A stretch of 64,000 bases of DNA from an uncultured Phascolarctobacterium sp. (GTDB taxonomy: Bacteria; Bacillota; Negativicutes; Acidaminococcales; Acidaminococcaceae), in assembly GCA_900545535.1 (NCBI GenBank), contig UQZN01000007.1, forward strand, positions 1 through 64,000. The letters are read 5' to 3'. The translations under genes were made by a program, and so were the position numbers. This document shows, one piece after another, positions 7,313-16,791 of this stretch (its first letter is position 1; the number at the start of each line of letters is the position of its first letter). The notes below the pieces were generated by a model. It searched no databases. It had not been told where the DNA came from and saw nothing but the letters and a program-made list of their open reading frames with translations.

Positions 7313-8340
7313 CGCTGTACTTTCACCTCGTCTCTTTCGTACCACCAGATACCGACGCGTTCGTCGGGTGTCCAGCGTTTGACGTCGTCAAAGTACTGAT
7401 AGGCGACTACAGTCTGGTTGGAGTTATCCAGACGGACAAAGACCTTGTCGATGGTGCCGTAAAAAACAACATCAACGACAGTGCCGTAAAAAGCAGGTTC
7501 GGGATGCGCGGCGGCTTTGTCTGCGCTTTCATCTTCTTCGCAGAGGTTCAGCTTTTCGGGGCGCAGGGCCAGCGTTTCTGCGGCAGTTTCAAAGAAATTG
7601 CTTTCGCCGATGAAGCGGGCGACGAATTTGGTGGCCGGATAGTGATAGATATTATCAGGATGATCGTCCTGTTCGATGACGCCTTTATTCATGACGACGA
7701 TGCGGTCGGACATGGTCAGGGCTTCTTCCTGGTCATGGGTGACGTAGATGAAGGTGAGTCCCAGACCGCGCTGCAGGTTTTTCAGCTCCAGCTGCAGATT
7801 TTTGCGCAGCTGGTAATCCAGAGCGCCTAAAGGTTCGTCCAGCAGCAGGACCTTGGGATTGTTGACCAGGGCGCGGGCGATGGCGACGCGCTGCTGCTGG
7901 CCGCCGGACATCTGCTGCGGGCGGCGGTTGCGGAATTCTTCCAGCTGGGTAAGATACAAGACCTGCGAGACACGTTCCTTTTGTTCGTCGGCAGGGACCT
8001 TTTTCATCATCAGGCCGAATTTTATATTTTCCTCAACAGTCATGTGAGGGAAGAGTGCGTAATGTTGAAATACCATATTCACATCACGTTTATAGGGTGG
8101 CAAGGCAGTGACGTTTTCGTCGTCCAGATAGATACTGCCCTCGGTAGGGGTTTCCAGACCGGCGATCATGCGCAGCAGGGTAGTTTTGCCGCAGCCGGAA
8201 GGACCGAGCAACGTAATAAATTCTCCATCGTAAATAGTCAGATCGAGCGAGGGGATAATAACGTTATTACCAAACTTTTTAGATATTCCCTGTAAACGGA
8301 CCATTTCTTTCATTTTTTGCTTGTCACAACCTTTCATCAT
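7309..8340 (-). CDS. potA: Polyamine ABC transporter ATP-binding protein PotA
   Basis: 343 residues. Walker A GPSGCGKTT (46-54), signature MSGGQ (144-148), Walker B VLLLDEP (165-171), then a switch His in YVTHDQEEA. The C-terminal 60 residues form a TOBE-type domain with LRPEKLNL, as in PotA/FbpC/UgpC ATPases. It drives uptake through PotBC. First gene of the operon. AAGGAT about ten bases before 8340 supports the start; ATGs at 8337 and 8313 are alternatives. Confidence 0.93.
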   Translation of the reverse strand: MMKGCDKQKMKEMVRLQGISKKFGNNVIIPSLDLTIYDGEFITLLGPSGCGKTTLLRMIAGLETPTEGSIYLDDENVTALPPYKRDVNMVFQHYALFPHMTVEENIKFGLMMKKVPADEQKERVSQVLYLTQLEEFRNRRPQQMSGGQQQRVAIARALVNNPKVLLLDEPLGALDYQLRKNLQLELKNLQRGLGLTFIYVTHDQEEALTMSDRIVVMNKGVIEQDDHPDNIYHYPATKFVARFIGESNFFETAAETLALRPEKLNLCEEDESADKAAAHPEPAFYGTVVDVVFYGTIDKVFVRLDNSNQTVVAYQYFDDVKRWTPDERVGIWWYERDEVKVQR

Positions 8341-8371
8341 GCAGATTTTATCCTTTTATAGATAACAACTT

Positions 8372-8401
8372 ATTATATACAGATTTTACCCTAAAATTCA
8401 A
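8372..8401 (-). promoter_or_regulatory. Putative pot operon promoter
   Basis: On the minus strand TTGAAT (8396-8401) and TATAAT (8372-8377) with an 18-base spacer, upstream of potA. Confidence 0.5.
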
Positions 8402-8427
8402 TAATTTTTTGTAAAATTTAAAGGGAT

Positions 8428-8456
8428 TTGCAGAAAAAACAGAGAATATTGATACT
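8428..8456 (+). promoter_or_regulatory. Putative promoter for the NamZ-like gene
   Basis: TTGCAG (8428-8433) and GATACT (8451-8456), 17-base spacer. It is back to back with the pot promoter. Confidence 0.4.
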
Positions 8457-8525
8457 TATACGCAATAATGACGGTTTTTGCTGACTTTTTGCGGAAAAAT
8501 TCCAAAATTCGGAGGCTTTTTGTTA

Positions 8526-9764
8526 ATGAAGCGATTGGTAGTGGTATTGATTTTGCTGACAGTTGTTTTGATGTCCGGCTGTGCGGATGCCGGCAGGCGG
8601 GACAAAGATCATAAAAAAGCGGCGGCTCAGGGGCCGGCGGTCACTTTGGGGATCGAACGACTTGACGAGTATGCGCAGCTGTTTGCTGGTAAACGCGTGG
8701 GGCTGATCACTAATCAGACGGGTGTGGACAGTAAGCTGCGCAGCAGTGAGGATATTTTGTTAGAACAGACTGATCTGACAGGTATTTTTGTACCGGAGCA
8801 CGGCTTGTTTGGAGCCATCGCTGCCGGCGACGATGTGGAGGGCGCGGAATATAAAGGCGTGAAGGTGTACAGCCTGTACGGAGCAACTAAGCGGCCGACG
8901 CCGGCAATGCTGGATACTATCGACGTAATGACGGTGGATATCCAGGATGTGGGAGTGCGGCATTATACTTATATTTCCACAATGGCTTATGCCATGGAGG
9001 AATGTGCGAAGGCTGGGAAGAAATTCGTCGTTTTTGACCGTCCCAATCCGCTGGGCGGAATGATAGAAGGGCCGACGCTGAAGAAGGGTCAGGAGAGTTT
9101 TATCGGGCTTTACCCTGTGCCGCTGCGGCACGGTATGACGATCGGTGAATATGCCAGGTATATCAATGACACGCAGAAGCTGGGCCTTGATCTGACGGTG
9201 ATATCCATGCAGGGCTGGCAGCGCCGGATGTACTGGCAGGATACGGGGCTGCCCTGGGTAGGGACTTCGCCGCAGATACCGACAGCTGCGACGACGCTGT
9301 ATTATGTGACGACGGGTATTTTAGGCGATACTGATCTTTCGGTAGGTATCGGCACGACGAAGCCTTTTTATTATGTGGGGGCGCCTTTTGCCGATAAGGA
9401 GGAGCTTGCGGATAAGTTGAACGGTTTGCAGCTGCCGGGAGTGCATTTCCGGCCGGCGGCGTTCATCCCGGCTTACGGCGCTTTTGCCGGGGAGCTGTGT
9501 CAGGGCGTGGAGCTTTATATAACTGATGCGGAGGCATACCGGGCTGCTGCTACTGGGGCCAATATCCTGCGCTGCATCGAAGAGCTGTATCCCGATAAGG
9601 TGGTATATCCGGCCCGTTACGGCGGCGAGGGCTATAAAATAGATATTGCCCTGGGCGAAACTGCTTTGCGCGCTGGCGTGCCTTTGGAGCGTCTGCTGCC
9701 GCGCTGGGACAGGGAAGCACAGGAGTTTGCGGAGCAGGTGCAGCCGTATCTGCTGTATAAATAA
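8526..9764 (+). CDS. DUF1343 lipoprotein, NamZ-like exo-beta-N-acetylmuramidase
   Basis: 412 residues from the ATG at 8526, which follows CGGAGG; a start 16 codons earlier has no such site. The lipoprotein signal ends LMSGC (Cys19). The body has family hallmarks: GKRVGLITNQTGVD, FVPEHGLFG, VYSLYG, DIQDVGVRHYTY, FDRPNPLGG and the C-terminal half seen in DUF1343. The family includes Bacillus NamZ (GH171), which removes MurNAc from the non-reducing end of peptidoglycan fragments. Likely role: cell-wall recycling at the outer face of the inner membrane. Nearest partner is the HD protein 18 bases downstream. Confidence 0.85.
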   Translation: MKRLVVVLILLTVVLMSGCADAGRRDKDHKKAAAQGPAVTLGIERLDEYAQLFAGKRVGLITNQTGVDSKLRSSEDILLEQTDLTGIFVPEHGLFGAIAAGDDVEGAEYKGVKVYSLYGATKRPTPAMLDTIDVMTVDIQDVGVRHYTYISTMAYAMEECAKAGKKFVVFDRPNPLGGMIEGPTLKKGQESFIGLYPVPLRHGMTIGEYARYINDTQKLGLDLTVISMQGWQRRMYWQDTGLPWVGTSPQIPTAATTLYYVTTGILGDTDLSVGIGTTKPFYYVGAPFADKEELADKLNGLQLPGVHFRPAAFIPAYGAFAGELCQGVELYITDAEAYRAAATGANILRCIEELYPDKVVYPARYGGEGYKIDIALGETALRAGVPLERLLPRWDREAQEFAEQVQPYLLYK

Positions 9765-9782
9765 GGAAAGGACTGGAACTAA

Positions 9783-10985
9783 ATGCTGAATAAAGTCTTT
9801 GTAGAATTTTTATATGAGGCGGCGCACATCCAGCGTTGGAACGATCATATCCGCCCTAACGGCTTTACGGAGCTGGACAAGCAGGCGCATAAAATGATGA
9901 TTTTGTATGTGCTGGCCCGGTTTGAGGAACAGGACCATCAGGCCAGGCTGAACTGGCGGGCGCTGATCGAGGGCGGTATTTTTGAATTTCTGCACCGCAT
10001 CGTGCTGACGGATATCAAGCCGCCGGTTTTTCACGAGCTGATGCGTGTGCATGGTAAAAAGCTCAACAGCTGGGTTTATGAGGAGCTGCAGCAGCGGATA
10101 CCTGCTCTGGACCCGGTGTTTATGGCGAAAATGAAGCGGCATTTTGACGAGCCGCAGGAAAATCCGCTGGAGAAGAAGCTTTTGCGGGCGGCCCATTATC
10201 TGGCGACGCAGTGGGAGTTTGGTATCATCTATCATTTTAATCAGGGGATCTACGGTGTCGAAGAGACTAAGGCGGCGATCGAAAGCGAGATCGAGGATCA
10301 TTATGATCTGGCGGGCGTGCAGAAGCTGTCGCTGAAGGGGAAGACCAGTAAATTCATCGATCTTGTAGGCCAGCTGCGTTTCCAGAAGCGCTGGGCTCAA
10401 TCGCCGCGGGTACCGGAAACCTCTGTGATGGGGCATGTGCTGATCGTGGCGACGCTGGCCTATTTCTGCGCTGTAAAAATGCAGGCATCGGACGAGCGTA
10501 TCGTCAACGATTTCCTGTGCGGCCTGTTCCACGACCTGCCGGAGGTGCTGACCCGCGATATCATTTCGCCGATCAAGCGCTCGATCAAGGGGCTGGACGA
10601 TCTGATCAAGGAGATCGAAAAGCGTCAGGTGGCAGAAAAACTGCTGCCGCTGCTGCCTCACGGCTGGCACGAGGATATTTTGTATTTTACCGAGGACGAA
10701 TTCAGTAACCGCGTCATCGTCGACGGTGTCAAAGTCACCTGTACGCCGGAAGAAATCGGCCTGAAGTATAACGAGAACGGCAAGGGCTACCGGGCGGTGG
10801 ATGGTACGATGCTCAAGTGCTGCGATCATCTGGCGGCTTTTGTAGAGGCCTATCTGTCGATTGAATACGGTATCAGTTCCAAGCATCTGCGTAACGGTAT
10901 GGAAGATTTGCGGGAGCAGTACAAGGATAAGATCGTCTGCGGTTTGGATTTCGGCCGGCTATACGACGAGTTTCCGCGGCTATGA
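9783..10985 (+). CDS. HD-domain phosphohydrolase (YfbR-like or related)
   Basis: 400 residues, cytoplasmic. The central region carries an HD-domain signature: His in SVMGHVL (about 221), then His250-Asp251 in LFHDLPE, followed by VLTRDIISP as in YfbR-like nucleotidases, and a later Asp in KCCDHLAAF. These residues would bind one or two divalent metals and hydrolyse a phosphate ester. The N-terminal 190 residues are helical with no domain I recognise. Substrate unknown; nucleotides are plausible. Probably co-transcribed with the NamZ-like gene. Confidence 0.75.
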   Translation: MLNKVFVEFLYEAAHIQRWNDHIRPNGFTELDKQAHKMMILYVLARFEEQDHQARLNWRALIEGGIFEFLHRIVLTDIKPPVFHELMRVHGKKLNSWVYEELQQRIPALDPVFMAKMKRHFDEPQENPLEKKLLRAAHYLATQWEFGIIYHFNQGIYGVEETKAAIESEIEDHYDLAGVQKLSLKGKTSKFIDLVGQLRFQKRWAQSPRVPETSVMGHVLIVATLAYFCAVKMQASDERIVNDFLCGLFHDLPEVLTRDIISPIKRSIKGLDDLIKEIEKRQVAEKLLPLLPHGWHEDILYFTEDEFSNRVIVDGVKVTCTPEEIGLKYNENGKGYRAVDGTMLKCCDHLAAFVEAYLSIEYGISSKHLRNGMEDLREQYKDKIVCGLDFGRLYDEFPRL

Positions 10986-11103
10986 AAGGGCTGAATTTTA
11001 TTGAGGATGCATAATTTTACAGAAAGTGTATAAATTGATAAAATTTTCAAAAAATTTTCTTTCAGTGTCTAAAAATAGCTAGACTGCCGCTTGTGCTTAG
11101 AGT

Positions 11104-11109
11104 TATAAT
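11104..11109 (+). promoter_or_regulatory. Possible -10 element for gdhA
   Basis: TATAAT at 11104-11109, about 115 bases before the gdhA start. No good -35 is visible (TAGACT lies at about the right distance). The 5' UTR would be long and AT-rich. Confidence 0.35.
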
Positions 11110-11223
11110 AAAGTCGAGGGGATACATTATACAAAATTCAGCTATGTATTTTGAAATGTAGGGATAACTAGAAACGTAATAAATTTGTGCTTAAATTAAA
11201 AAATATTTAAAGGAGGCATCATT

Positions 11224-12459
11224 ATGAATCTGTTTGAAATGGCAAAAATTCCTCTTAACAAAGCAATCGAGGTCATGAAACTTGACCCGAGCGCGGCCGA
11301 GATCATTGCAACTCCTGAACGCACGATGGAGGTGTCTATTCCTGTGCGCATGGACGATGGCACTACCAAGGTCTTTACCGGCTACCGCAGCCAGCACAGC
11401 ACTATCATGGGCCCTGCTAAAGGCGGCGTTCGTTATCATACCAGCGTCAATATGGACGAGGTCAAGACCCTGGCTTTCTGGATGACCTGCAAATGCGCTG
11501 TTGCCGGCTTGCCTTATGGCGGCGGCAAAGGCGGCATCATCGTCGATCCTTCCAAACTTTCTGAAAGAGAGCTGGAAACCCTGACCCGTGGTTTTATCGA
11601 CAAGATCGCACCGATCATCGGCGAAAAACAGGATATTCCTGCACCTGATATGAATACTAATGCCAAGATCATGGGCTGGATGATGGATGAATTCAGCAAG
11701 ATCAAAGGCCAGTTCGAGCCTGGGTTCGTTACCGGCAAGCCTATCTGCCTGGGCGGCTCTTTGGGCAGAAACGCAGCTACCGGCCGCGGCGTTATGGTAG
11801 CGGCAGGCGAAGCTATCAAGACTTTGGGTATCAAGCCGAAACAGGCTACCTGCGCGGTACAGGGCTTCGGCAATGTTGGCAGCTGGACTGCCAAGCTGAT
11901 CCATGATATGGGCGTGAAGATCGTTGCTTTGAGCGACATCAACGGCGCTATCCATAATCCTAAAGGTATGAATCCGTATGATGTTGAAAAACATCTGCAA
12001 AAGACCGGCAGCGTTGTTGGTTATAAAGGTTCTACCCCGATCAGTAACGAGGAACTGCTGGCAATGGATGTTACTATTCTGGCTCCGTGCGCTATGGAAC
12101 TGCAGCTGACGAAAGAAAACGCTGCTAAAGTGCAGGCTAAAGTCATTGTTGAAGGCGCTAACGGCCCGACTACTCCTGACGCAGATAAGATTTTGGATAA
12201 AAAAGGCATTCTCGTTGTGCCTGATATTCTCGCTAACGGCGGCGGCGTAACCGTAAGCTATTTCGAGTGGGTACAAAATCTGTACCGTTACTTCTGGACG
12301 GAAGAAGAAGTTATCGCGAAACAGGAAAGCCTGATGATCGACGCTTTCAAGAAAGTTTACGATACTGCCAAAGAGCATAAAGTAAATATGCGTACAGCAG
12401 CTTATATCGTAGCTTTGGGCCATTTGGCAGAAGCTATGAAATATCGTGGTATGTATTAA
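11224..12459 (+). CDS. gdhA: Glutamate dehydrogenase (Glu/Leu/Phe/Val family)
   Basis: 411 residues, typical of hexameric bacterial GDH of the NAD-using short type. Interconverts glutamate and 2-oxoglutarate plus ammonia. Visible motifs: substrate-binding KGGVRYH and catalytic Lys in PYGGGKGGI, PAPDMNTNAKIMGW with the catalytic Asp, and the Rossmann motif GFGNVGSWTA. The start follows AAAGGAGGC. Its codons are strongly biased to well-used triplets, suggesting high expression, which fits an amino-acid-fermenting lifestyle. Monocistronic, with a strong terminator. Confidence 0.93.
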   Translation: MNLFEMAKIPLNKAIEVMKLDPSAAEIIATPERTMEVSIPVRMDDGTTKVFTGYRSQHSTIMGPAKGGVRYHTSVNMDEVKTLAFWMTCKCAVAGLPYGGGKGGIIVDPSKLSERELETLTRGFIDKIAPIIGEKQDIPAPDMNTNAKIMGWMMDEFSKIKGQFEPGFVTGKPICLGGSLGRNAATGRGVMVAAGEAIKTLGIKPKQATCAVQGFGNVGSWTAKLIHDMGVKIVALSDINGAIHNPKGMNPYDVEKHLQKTGSVVGYKGSTPISNEELLAMDVTILAPCAMELQLTKENAAKVQAKVIVEGANGPTTPDADKILDKKGILVVPDILANGGGVTVSYFEWVQNLYRYFWTEEEVIAKQESLMIDAFKKVYDTAKEHKVNMRTAAYIVALGHLAEAMKYRGMY

Positions 12460-12469
12460 GAAATAATGT

Positions 12470-12496
12470 AAGGGCGGCTTTAAGCCGCCCTTTTTT
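12470..12496 (+). terminator. gdhA terminator
   Basis: GGGCGGC stem pairing with GCCGCCC around a TTTAA loop, then six T residues. Confidence 0.93.
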
Positions 12497-12578
12497 ATTG
12501 CCTGCTGCAAAAAGTGCCTGTTAAAAAGACAAATGTAAACAGATAATCAAGAAAATTGTTGCGTTTTGATTTTCTCCG

Positions 12579-12607
12579 TTGACTTGTTTAGCGCTGAGTG
12601 ATAGAAT
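12579..12607 (+). promoter_or_regulatory. Aminotransferase gene promoter
   Basis: TTGACT (12579-12584) and TAGAAT (12602-12607) with a 17-base spacer. Confidence 0.7.
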
Positions 12608-12677
12608 TTTTAATTATAAACGTACAAATAGAATACTATGATTGTACAAAACAAATAATGCTGGAGGGGAAGAACTT

Positions 12678-13856
12678 ATGAAATTTGCAAAACGTATGGA
12701 ACGTATGCAGTCGTCGGAGATCCGCGAACTGCTGAAATTGACGGCGCAGCCCGATATTATTTCGTTTGCCGGCGGCCTGCCGGCTCCGGAGCTGTTCCCG
12801 GTGGAAGAGATCGCCAAAGTATCCCATGACCTGGTGGAAAAAGAAGGCCAGCAGCTTCTGCAGTATGCGACTACTGAAGGCCGTCCGACTCTGAGGGCTA
12901 AGATAGCTAAAAGAATGAAAGAAAAATATCATACCGAGGTCGATCCTGATGAGATCCTGATCACTACCGGTTCTCAGCAGTGTCTGGATTTTGCCGGCAA
13001 ATTGTTCCTCGACCCCGGCGATGTGGTTTTGTGTGAAAGTCCTTCTTATTTAGGCGCGCTGAATGCTTTTAATGCTTATGAGCCGACTTTTGTGGAAGTG
13101 CCGACTGATGATATTGGCCTGATCCCGGAAGAGTTGGATAAGATTTTAAGCACTACTGACCGCTGCAAATTCATTTATGTTATCCCCGATTTCCAGAACC
13201 CGACTGGCCGGACCTGGAGCATGGAGCGCCGGCAAAAGTTTATGGAGGTCGTGAACAAACATAATCTGCCGGTGTTGGAGGACAATCCTTATGGCGAGCT
13301 GCGTTATGAGGGCGAGATCCTGCCGTCCCTGAAATCGATGGATACCAAGGGTCTGGTTATGTTCCTCGGTACTTTTTCCAAGATCTTCTGCCCGGGCCTG
13401 CGTTTGGGCTGGGTTGCCGCTGCCAAAGACGTCATCAGCGAATATGTCAAGATCAAACAAAGTGCTGATTTGCATACTTCTAACTTTGATCAGGGCGTGG
13501 CTGATGCCTATATGGAAAATTACGATCTGGATAAGCATGTCGAAGAGATTAAAGCGCTTTATAAAGAACGCCGTGATCTGATCTTGAAAACCATGGAAGA
13601 AGAATTTCCAGCAGGTACGGAATGGACTCATCCGGAAGGCGGGTTGTTCCTGTGGCTGACTTTCCCGGAAGGCTGCAGCGCTGCTAAGGTTTTCCATAAA
13701 TGCATCGAGATGAAGGTAGCTGGCGTTACCGGTGACGCTTTCTATCCTAATGGTAAAACCGACCGCAATATGCGTATCAATTTCTCCAATATGCCGGCGG
13801 AGAAAATCGTTGAAGGCGTAAAACGGATGGCAAAAGCAATTAAAGAATGTATGTAA
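12678..13856 (+). CDS. PLP-dependent aminotransferase (class I/II, 2-aminoadipate/MocR-domain type)
   Basis: 392 residues from the ATG at 12678, preceded by GGAGGGG. Fold type I aminotransferase: ISFAGGLPAPELFP near the N-terminus, ITTGSQQCLD, IPDFQNPTG with the cofactor Asp/Asn, and the PLP Lys in GTFSKIFCPGLRLGW. These features match the 2-aminoadipate/aromatic aminotransferase group (LysN, KAT-like). Substrate cannot be fixed from sequence. Next to gdhA it would allow transamination to glutamate followed by oxidative deamination (inference). Confidence 0.88.
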   Translation: MKFAKRMERMQSSEIRELLKLTAQPDIISFAGGLPAPELFPVEEIAKVSHDLVEKEGQQLLQYATTEGRPTLRAKIAKRMKEKYHTEVDPDEILITTGSQQCLDFAGKLFLDPGDVVLCESPSYLGALNAFNAYEPTFVEVPTDDIGLIPEELDKILSTTDRCKFIYVIPDFQNPTGRTWSMERRQKFMEVVNKHNLPVLEDNPYGELRYEGEILPSLKSMDTKGLVMFLGTFSKIFCPGLRLGWVAAAKDVISEYVKIKQSADLHTSNFDQGVADAYMENYDLDKHVEEIKALYKERRDLILKTMEEEFPAGTEWTHPEGGLFLWLTFPEGCSAAKVFHKCIEMKVAGVTGDAFYPNGKTDRNMRINFSNMPAEKIVEGVKRMAKAIKECM

Positions 13857-13857
13857 T

Positions 13858-13891
13858 AAAAAACCGCTGCGATTTATCGCAGCGGTTTTTA
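13858..13891. terminator. Bidirectional terminator
   Basis: 13-bp stem (13861-13873 with 13876-13888) with A-run before and T-run after. It lies between convergent genes. Confidence 0.9.
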
Positions 13892-13895
13892 GATT

Positions 13896-14693
13896 TTATT
13901 TGCTTTGTGTTTTCCAGGGGACGATTTTATGCTCCAGCCATTGCAGGCCCAGATTAAAGATCAATCCCAGCAGTGAAAGGACGATCACGCCGGCCATTAA
14001 ACGGTCGGTGATCATCAGGTCGCCGTAATGCAGGATCAAAGCGCCGATGCCTTCCTGGGCCGCAATCATTTCTGCGGCTACCAGCAGCAGCAGCGAGGTG
14101 CCTGCCGCCAGACGCAGCCCGGCAAAGATCACCGGCAGGGCGCTGGGCAGGACGACGCTTTTCATCGTCAGCCACCAGCTGGCATTAAAGCTGACTGCTA
14201 CTTTGATCAGCAGTGTGTCGACATTTTTGACGCCGGAATAGGTATTCATGGCAACGGGAAAGAAAACTCCCAGAGCGATGATCGTGACTTTAGAAAGCTC
14301 GCCGATACCCAGCCAGAGGATGAAAAGCGGCAGCAGGGCGATTTTAGGGATCGGGTACAATGCGTTGACGATAGGCGTGCCGATTCGGTCCATCAATGCG
14401 GAGGTGCCGGTCACAAGGCCTACCAGCAGGCCGATGATACTGCCTAAAGCAAAGCCCAGCAGAATCCGGTACAGACTGGCCGCCAGGCTGCGGCTGATCT
14501 CGCCGCCTGTAATAAGCTTGCCCAGAGCTGCAAGGATCGCGCTGGGTGCAGGCAGGAACAGTGAAGAGATAAGGCCGCTGCTGCAGACGATTTCCCAGAC
14601 TGCCAGCAAAAGGGCGATGGCGGCAAAGGAGATCCAGGTCGGATAACTTTTCTGCCAGTGGGTCATGCGGTTGTGGATCTTATATTCAGCCAT
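13896..14693 (-). CDS. SsuC/TauC-like ABC transporter permease
   Basis: 265 residues with about six membrane segments. BPD_transp_1 features include GLVTG, PLFILWLGIGELSKV and the EAA-like loop of nitrate/sulfonate/taurine-type permeases. Its start overlaps the ATPase stop by eight bases and follows GGAGGTGG. Third gene of a binding protein-ATPase-permease operon. It would carry the ligand across the inner membrane; the ligand is not evident. Confidence 0.88.
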   Translation of the reverse strand: MAEYKIHNRMTHWQKSYPTWISFAAIALLLAVWEIVCSSGLISSLFLPAPSAILAALGKLITGGEISRSLAASLYRILLGFALGSIIGLLVGLVTGTSALMDRIGTPIVNALYPIPKIALLPLFILWLGIGELSKVTIIALGVFFPVAMNTYSGVKNVDTLLIKVAVSFNASWWLTMKSVVLPSALPVIFAGLRLAAGTSLLLLVAAEMIAAQEGIGALILHYGDLMITDRLMAGVIVLSLLGLIFNLGLQWLEHKIVPWKTQSK

Positions 14694-15474
14694 TGTTTTC
14701 CACCTCCATCAGTGCCGCACGGGCGTCGCTGCTGATATGTTCCCAGATGATGCGGATAAATTCCGCGATCTGAGCTGTGTTTTCAGGTTTTTCCCTGTCA
14801 GCCCGCGGAATGTCGATAGTCAGGACCCTGCTGACTTTGCCGGGACGTCTGGATAACAGCACGACACGGTCTGCCAGCATTACCGCTTCCTGGATATTAT
14901 GGGTGACATATAGGGTGCTGAGCCTGGTCTTTTCCCAGAGGGTGACCAGTTCTTCCTGCATGATGGTGCGGGTCTGCGCGTCGAGGGCAGAAAACGGCTC
15001 GTCCATCAACAGCAGGTCAGGATTGATGACCAGGGCTCTGGCAATGCCGACTCTTTGCCGCATGCCTCCCGAAAGCTGGTGCGGAAACGCTTTTTCAAAA
15101 CCGCTGAGGCCGACCAGATTGATGTAATGCCGGATACGCTCTTTTTGTTCTGCCTTGGGTACTCCTGTTGCTTCCAGGCCGAAGGCGATGTTTTCATAGA
15201 CGCTGCGCCAGGGAAACAGGCCGGTTTCCTGAAAGACGATGCCCATAGCAGGAGTATGTCCTTCAGCCAGTTCTGTGAAATAAATGCTTCCCTCGGTGGG
15301 TGACAGCAGCCCTGCCGTAAGATTGAGCAGAGTTGATTTACCGCAGCCGGAAGGCCCTACTAAAGCTACAAATTCCTCACTGTGCACAGTCAGGCTGACG
15401 TTTTCGAGTACGGACAGCTGCTTGCCCTGAGGATCGATGAAATTTTTGCTGACATTGTCGATAACTAATTTCAT
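14686..15474 (-). CDS. SsuB/TauB-like ABC transporter ATP-binding protein
   Basis: 262 residues. Walker A GPSGCGKST (about 39-47), Q-loop FQETGLFPW, signature LSGGM, Walker B LLLMDEPFSALD, and switch His in YVTHNIQEA. The Q-loop and the PFSALD stretch are typical of the nitrate/sulfonate/taurine ATPase group. It powers the SsuC-like permease encoded just downstream. Confidence 0.9.
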   Translation of the reverse strand: MKLVIDNVSKNFIDPQGKQLSVLENVSLTVHSEEFVALVGPSGCGKSTLLNLTAGLLSPTEGSIYFTELAEGHTPAMGIVFQETGLFPWRSVYENIAFGLEATGVPKAEQKERIRHYINLVGLSGFEKAFPHQLSGGMRQRVGIARALVINPDLLLMDEPFSALDAQTRTIMQEELVTLWEKTRLSTLYVTHNIQEAVMLADRVVLLSRRPGKVSRVLTIDIPRADREKPENTAQIAEFIRIIWEHISSDARAALMEVENNG

Positions 15475-15537
15475 TTCAACTACTGCCTCCGGTATTGTTT
15501 ACTAAAATATAAAAATCAGAGTATTTTTGTCAGGTAA

Positions 15538-16557
15538 TTATTTTTGCATGGCTTTGCCGAGCAGGCTGGTGTTGGTAACGGCCTGCGGGTCCAGCTTGCC
15601 TTCGATCATGCCGTGCGAAGTATACCAGTCGATCTGGGTCTTGATGTCGCTGTCCAGCAGTTTGCCGTCGCGGTCGATATAAGGCAGGCCCAACTTGATG
15701 TCAGCTTCAGGTGCTTTGACATATTTGGCGATGATGCCGACGACTTCGTTCAGCTTTTGCGGGTCTTTATTTTCGATAGCTGCATCATAATAGTAATTGC
15801 AGGCCTTTTTGTAGGCTCTCAGGAAACGCACGGCTGCCTCTTCGTTCTGCAGGAAATTGGGCGAAAAGAACAGTGCGGAGGTCTGGTAGGGAATCACGTC
15901 GCCGACCTGGGTGACCAGTTTGCCGTAGCCTGCGGTCTGCACTTTGGTGATATTTGGTTCGTTGAGGATGGCGCCGTCGATCTGTTTGCTTTCCAGCGCG
16001 GCCATAACAGCGCTCAGTTTGCCCAGGGGCACGATCTCTACGTCTTCCAGGCTCAAGCCTTTGGTTTCCAGCATCCGGCCCAGCATATAATGGAAGGTAG
16101 AACCCTTTTGGGTAATGCCGATACGTTTGTCTTTGATGTTTTCCAGTTTGGTAATGCCGTTATTGTAGTTATCAGAGGTCACCAGCAGCGCGGAGGAGGA
16201 GAAGCCTTTCTGCTCGCGTCCTTTATCTGCTACAATCGCCAGCTTCTGGCCGCTGGCGGCCATGTTGAAGAGGCTGGCAGTGATACCGGTAGCGCCGACG
16301 TCTACTTTGGAGGACGCGGTAGCTACGGCAATAGGATGAGCAGCGTCAAACCACTGCTGATCTATCTCAAGGTTTTCTTCGGCAAAATAGCCTTTGTCCA
16401 AAGCGATGAAAAGCGGCGCCGAACTGGTAAGACGCAGCATACCCAGCGAGACGGCCGTTTTGGACTTGGGATCAGCGGCTTTTTTATCTCCGCCGCCGCA
16501 GCCTGCCATCACAAGCAAAAGACAAACTGCTGTAAACAGAATCAAGATTTTTTTCAT
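15538..16557 (-). CDS. SsuA/NMT1-like substrate-binding lipoprotein
   Basis: 339 residues from the ATG at 16557, which follows AAGGAAGGG; an in-frame start at 16590 adds a hydrophilic tail before the signal. Lipobox VMAGC, then a Gly/Lys-rich stretch and LGMLRLTSSAPLFIALDKGYF, the usual opening of SsuA/ThiY/NMT1 proteins. Later features include GITQKGSTFHYMLG and LNEPN, typical for this fold. Possible ligands are sulfonates, taurine, nitrate or thiamine precursors. No riboswitch is seen upstream to decide. Confidence 0.87.
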   Translation of the reverse strand: MKKILILFTAVCLLLVMAGCGGGDKKAADPKSKTAVSLGMLRLTSSAPLFIALDKGYFAEENLEIDQQWFDAAHPIAVATASSKVDVGATGITASLFNMAASGQKLAIVADKGREQKGFSSSALLVTSDNYNNGITKLENIKDKRIGITQKGSTFHYMLGRMLETKGLSLEDVEIVPLGKLSAVMAALESKQIDGAILNEPNITKVQTAGYGKLVTQVGDVIPYQTSALFFSPNFLQNEEAAVRFLRAYKKACNYYYDAAIENKDPQKLNEVVGIIAKYVKAPEADIKLGLPYIDRDGKLLDSDIKTQIDWYTSHGMIEGKLDPQAVTNTSLLGKAMQK

Positions 16558-16724
16558 TTCTTTCCCTTCCTTATAGTACGTTAAGTACAAAAAAATGTAG
16601 TGCTGACAAAATAATGTCTTTCATAATTTTACAATATCTTCAAGTTTTTTGCAGTATTTTTTCATAGAAAAAAAGAGAACTTTTAAATAAATATTTAAAT
16701 ATCTGCAGATAAAATAGAAAAAAC

Positions 16725-16753
16725 TTTCAGTAAGGTAAAGGACTTGGTATAAT
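16725..16753 (+). promoter_or_regulatory. Possible promoter for the secreted protein gene
   Basis: TATAAT at 16748-16753 with a weak -35 (TTCAGT, 16726-16731) 16 bases upstream. Confidence 0.35.
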
Positions 16754-16791
16754 GTATAAGGATGAAAGTATTTTTCAGAATGGAGGCCCTC

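Noticed and set aside
11191..12510. 439-residue frame antisense to gdhA
   Set aside because: It mirrors a highly codon-biased gene. Long antisense frames arise this way; no start signal or family pattern.
15544..16584. 346-residue frame antisense to the SsuA-like gene
   Set aside because: Composition is His/Gln/Phe-rich as expected of a reverse shadow; the opposite strand has a clear lipoprotein gene.
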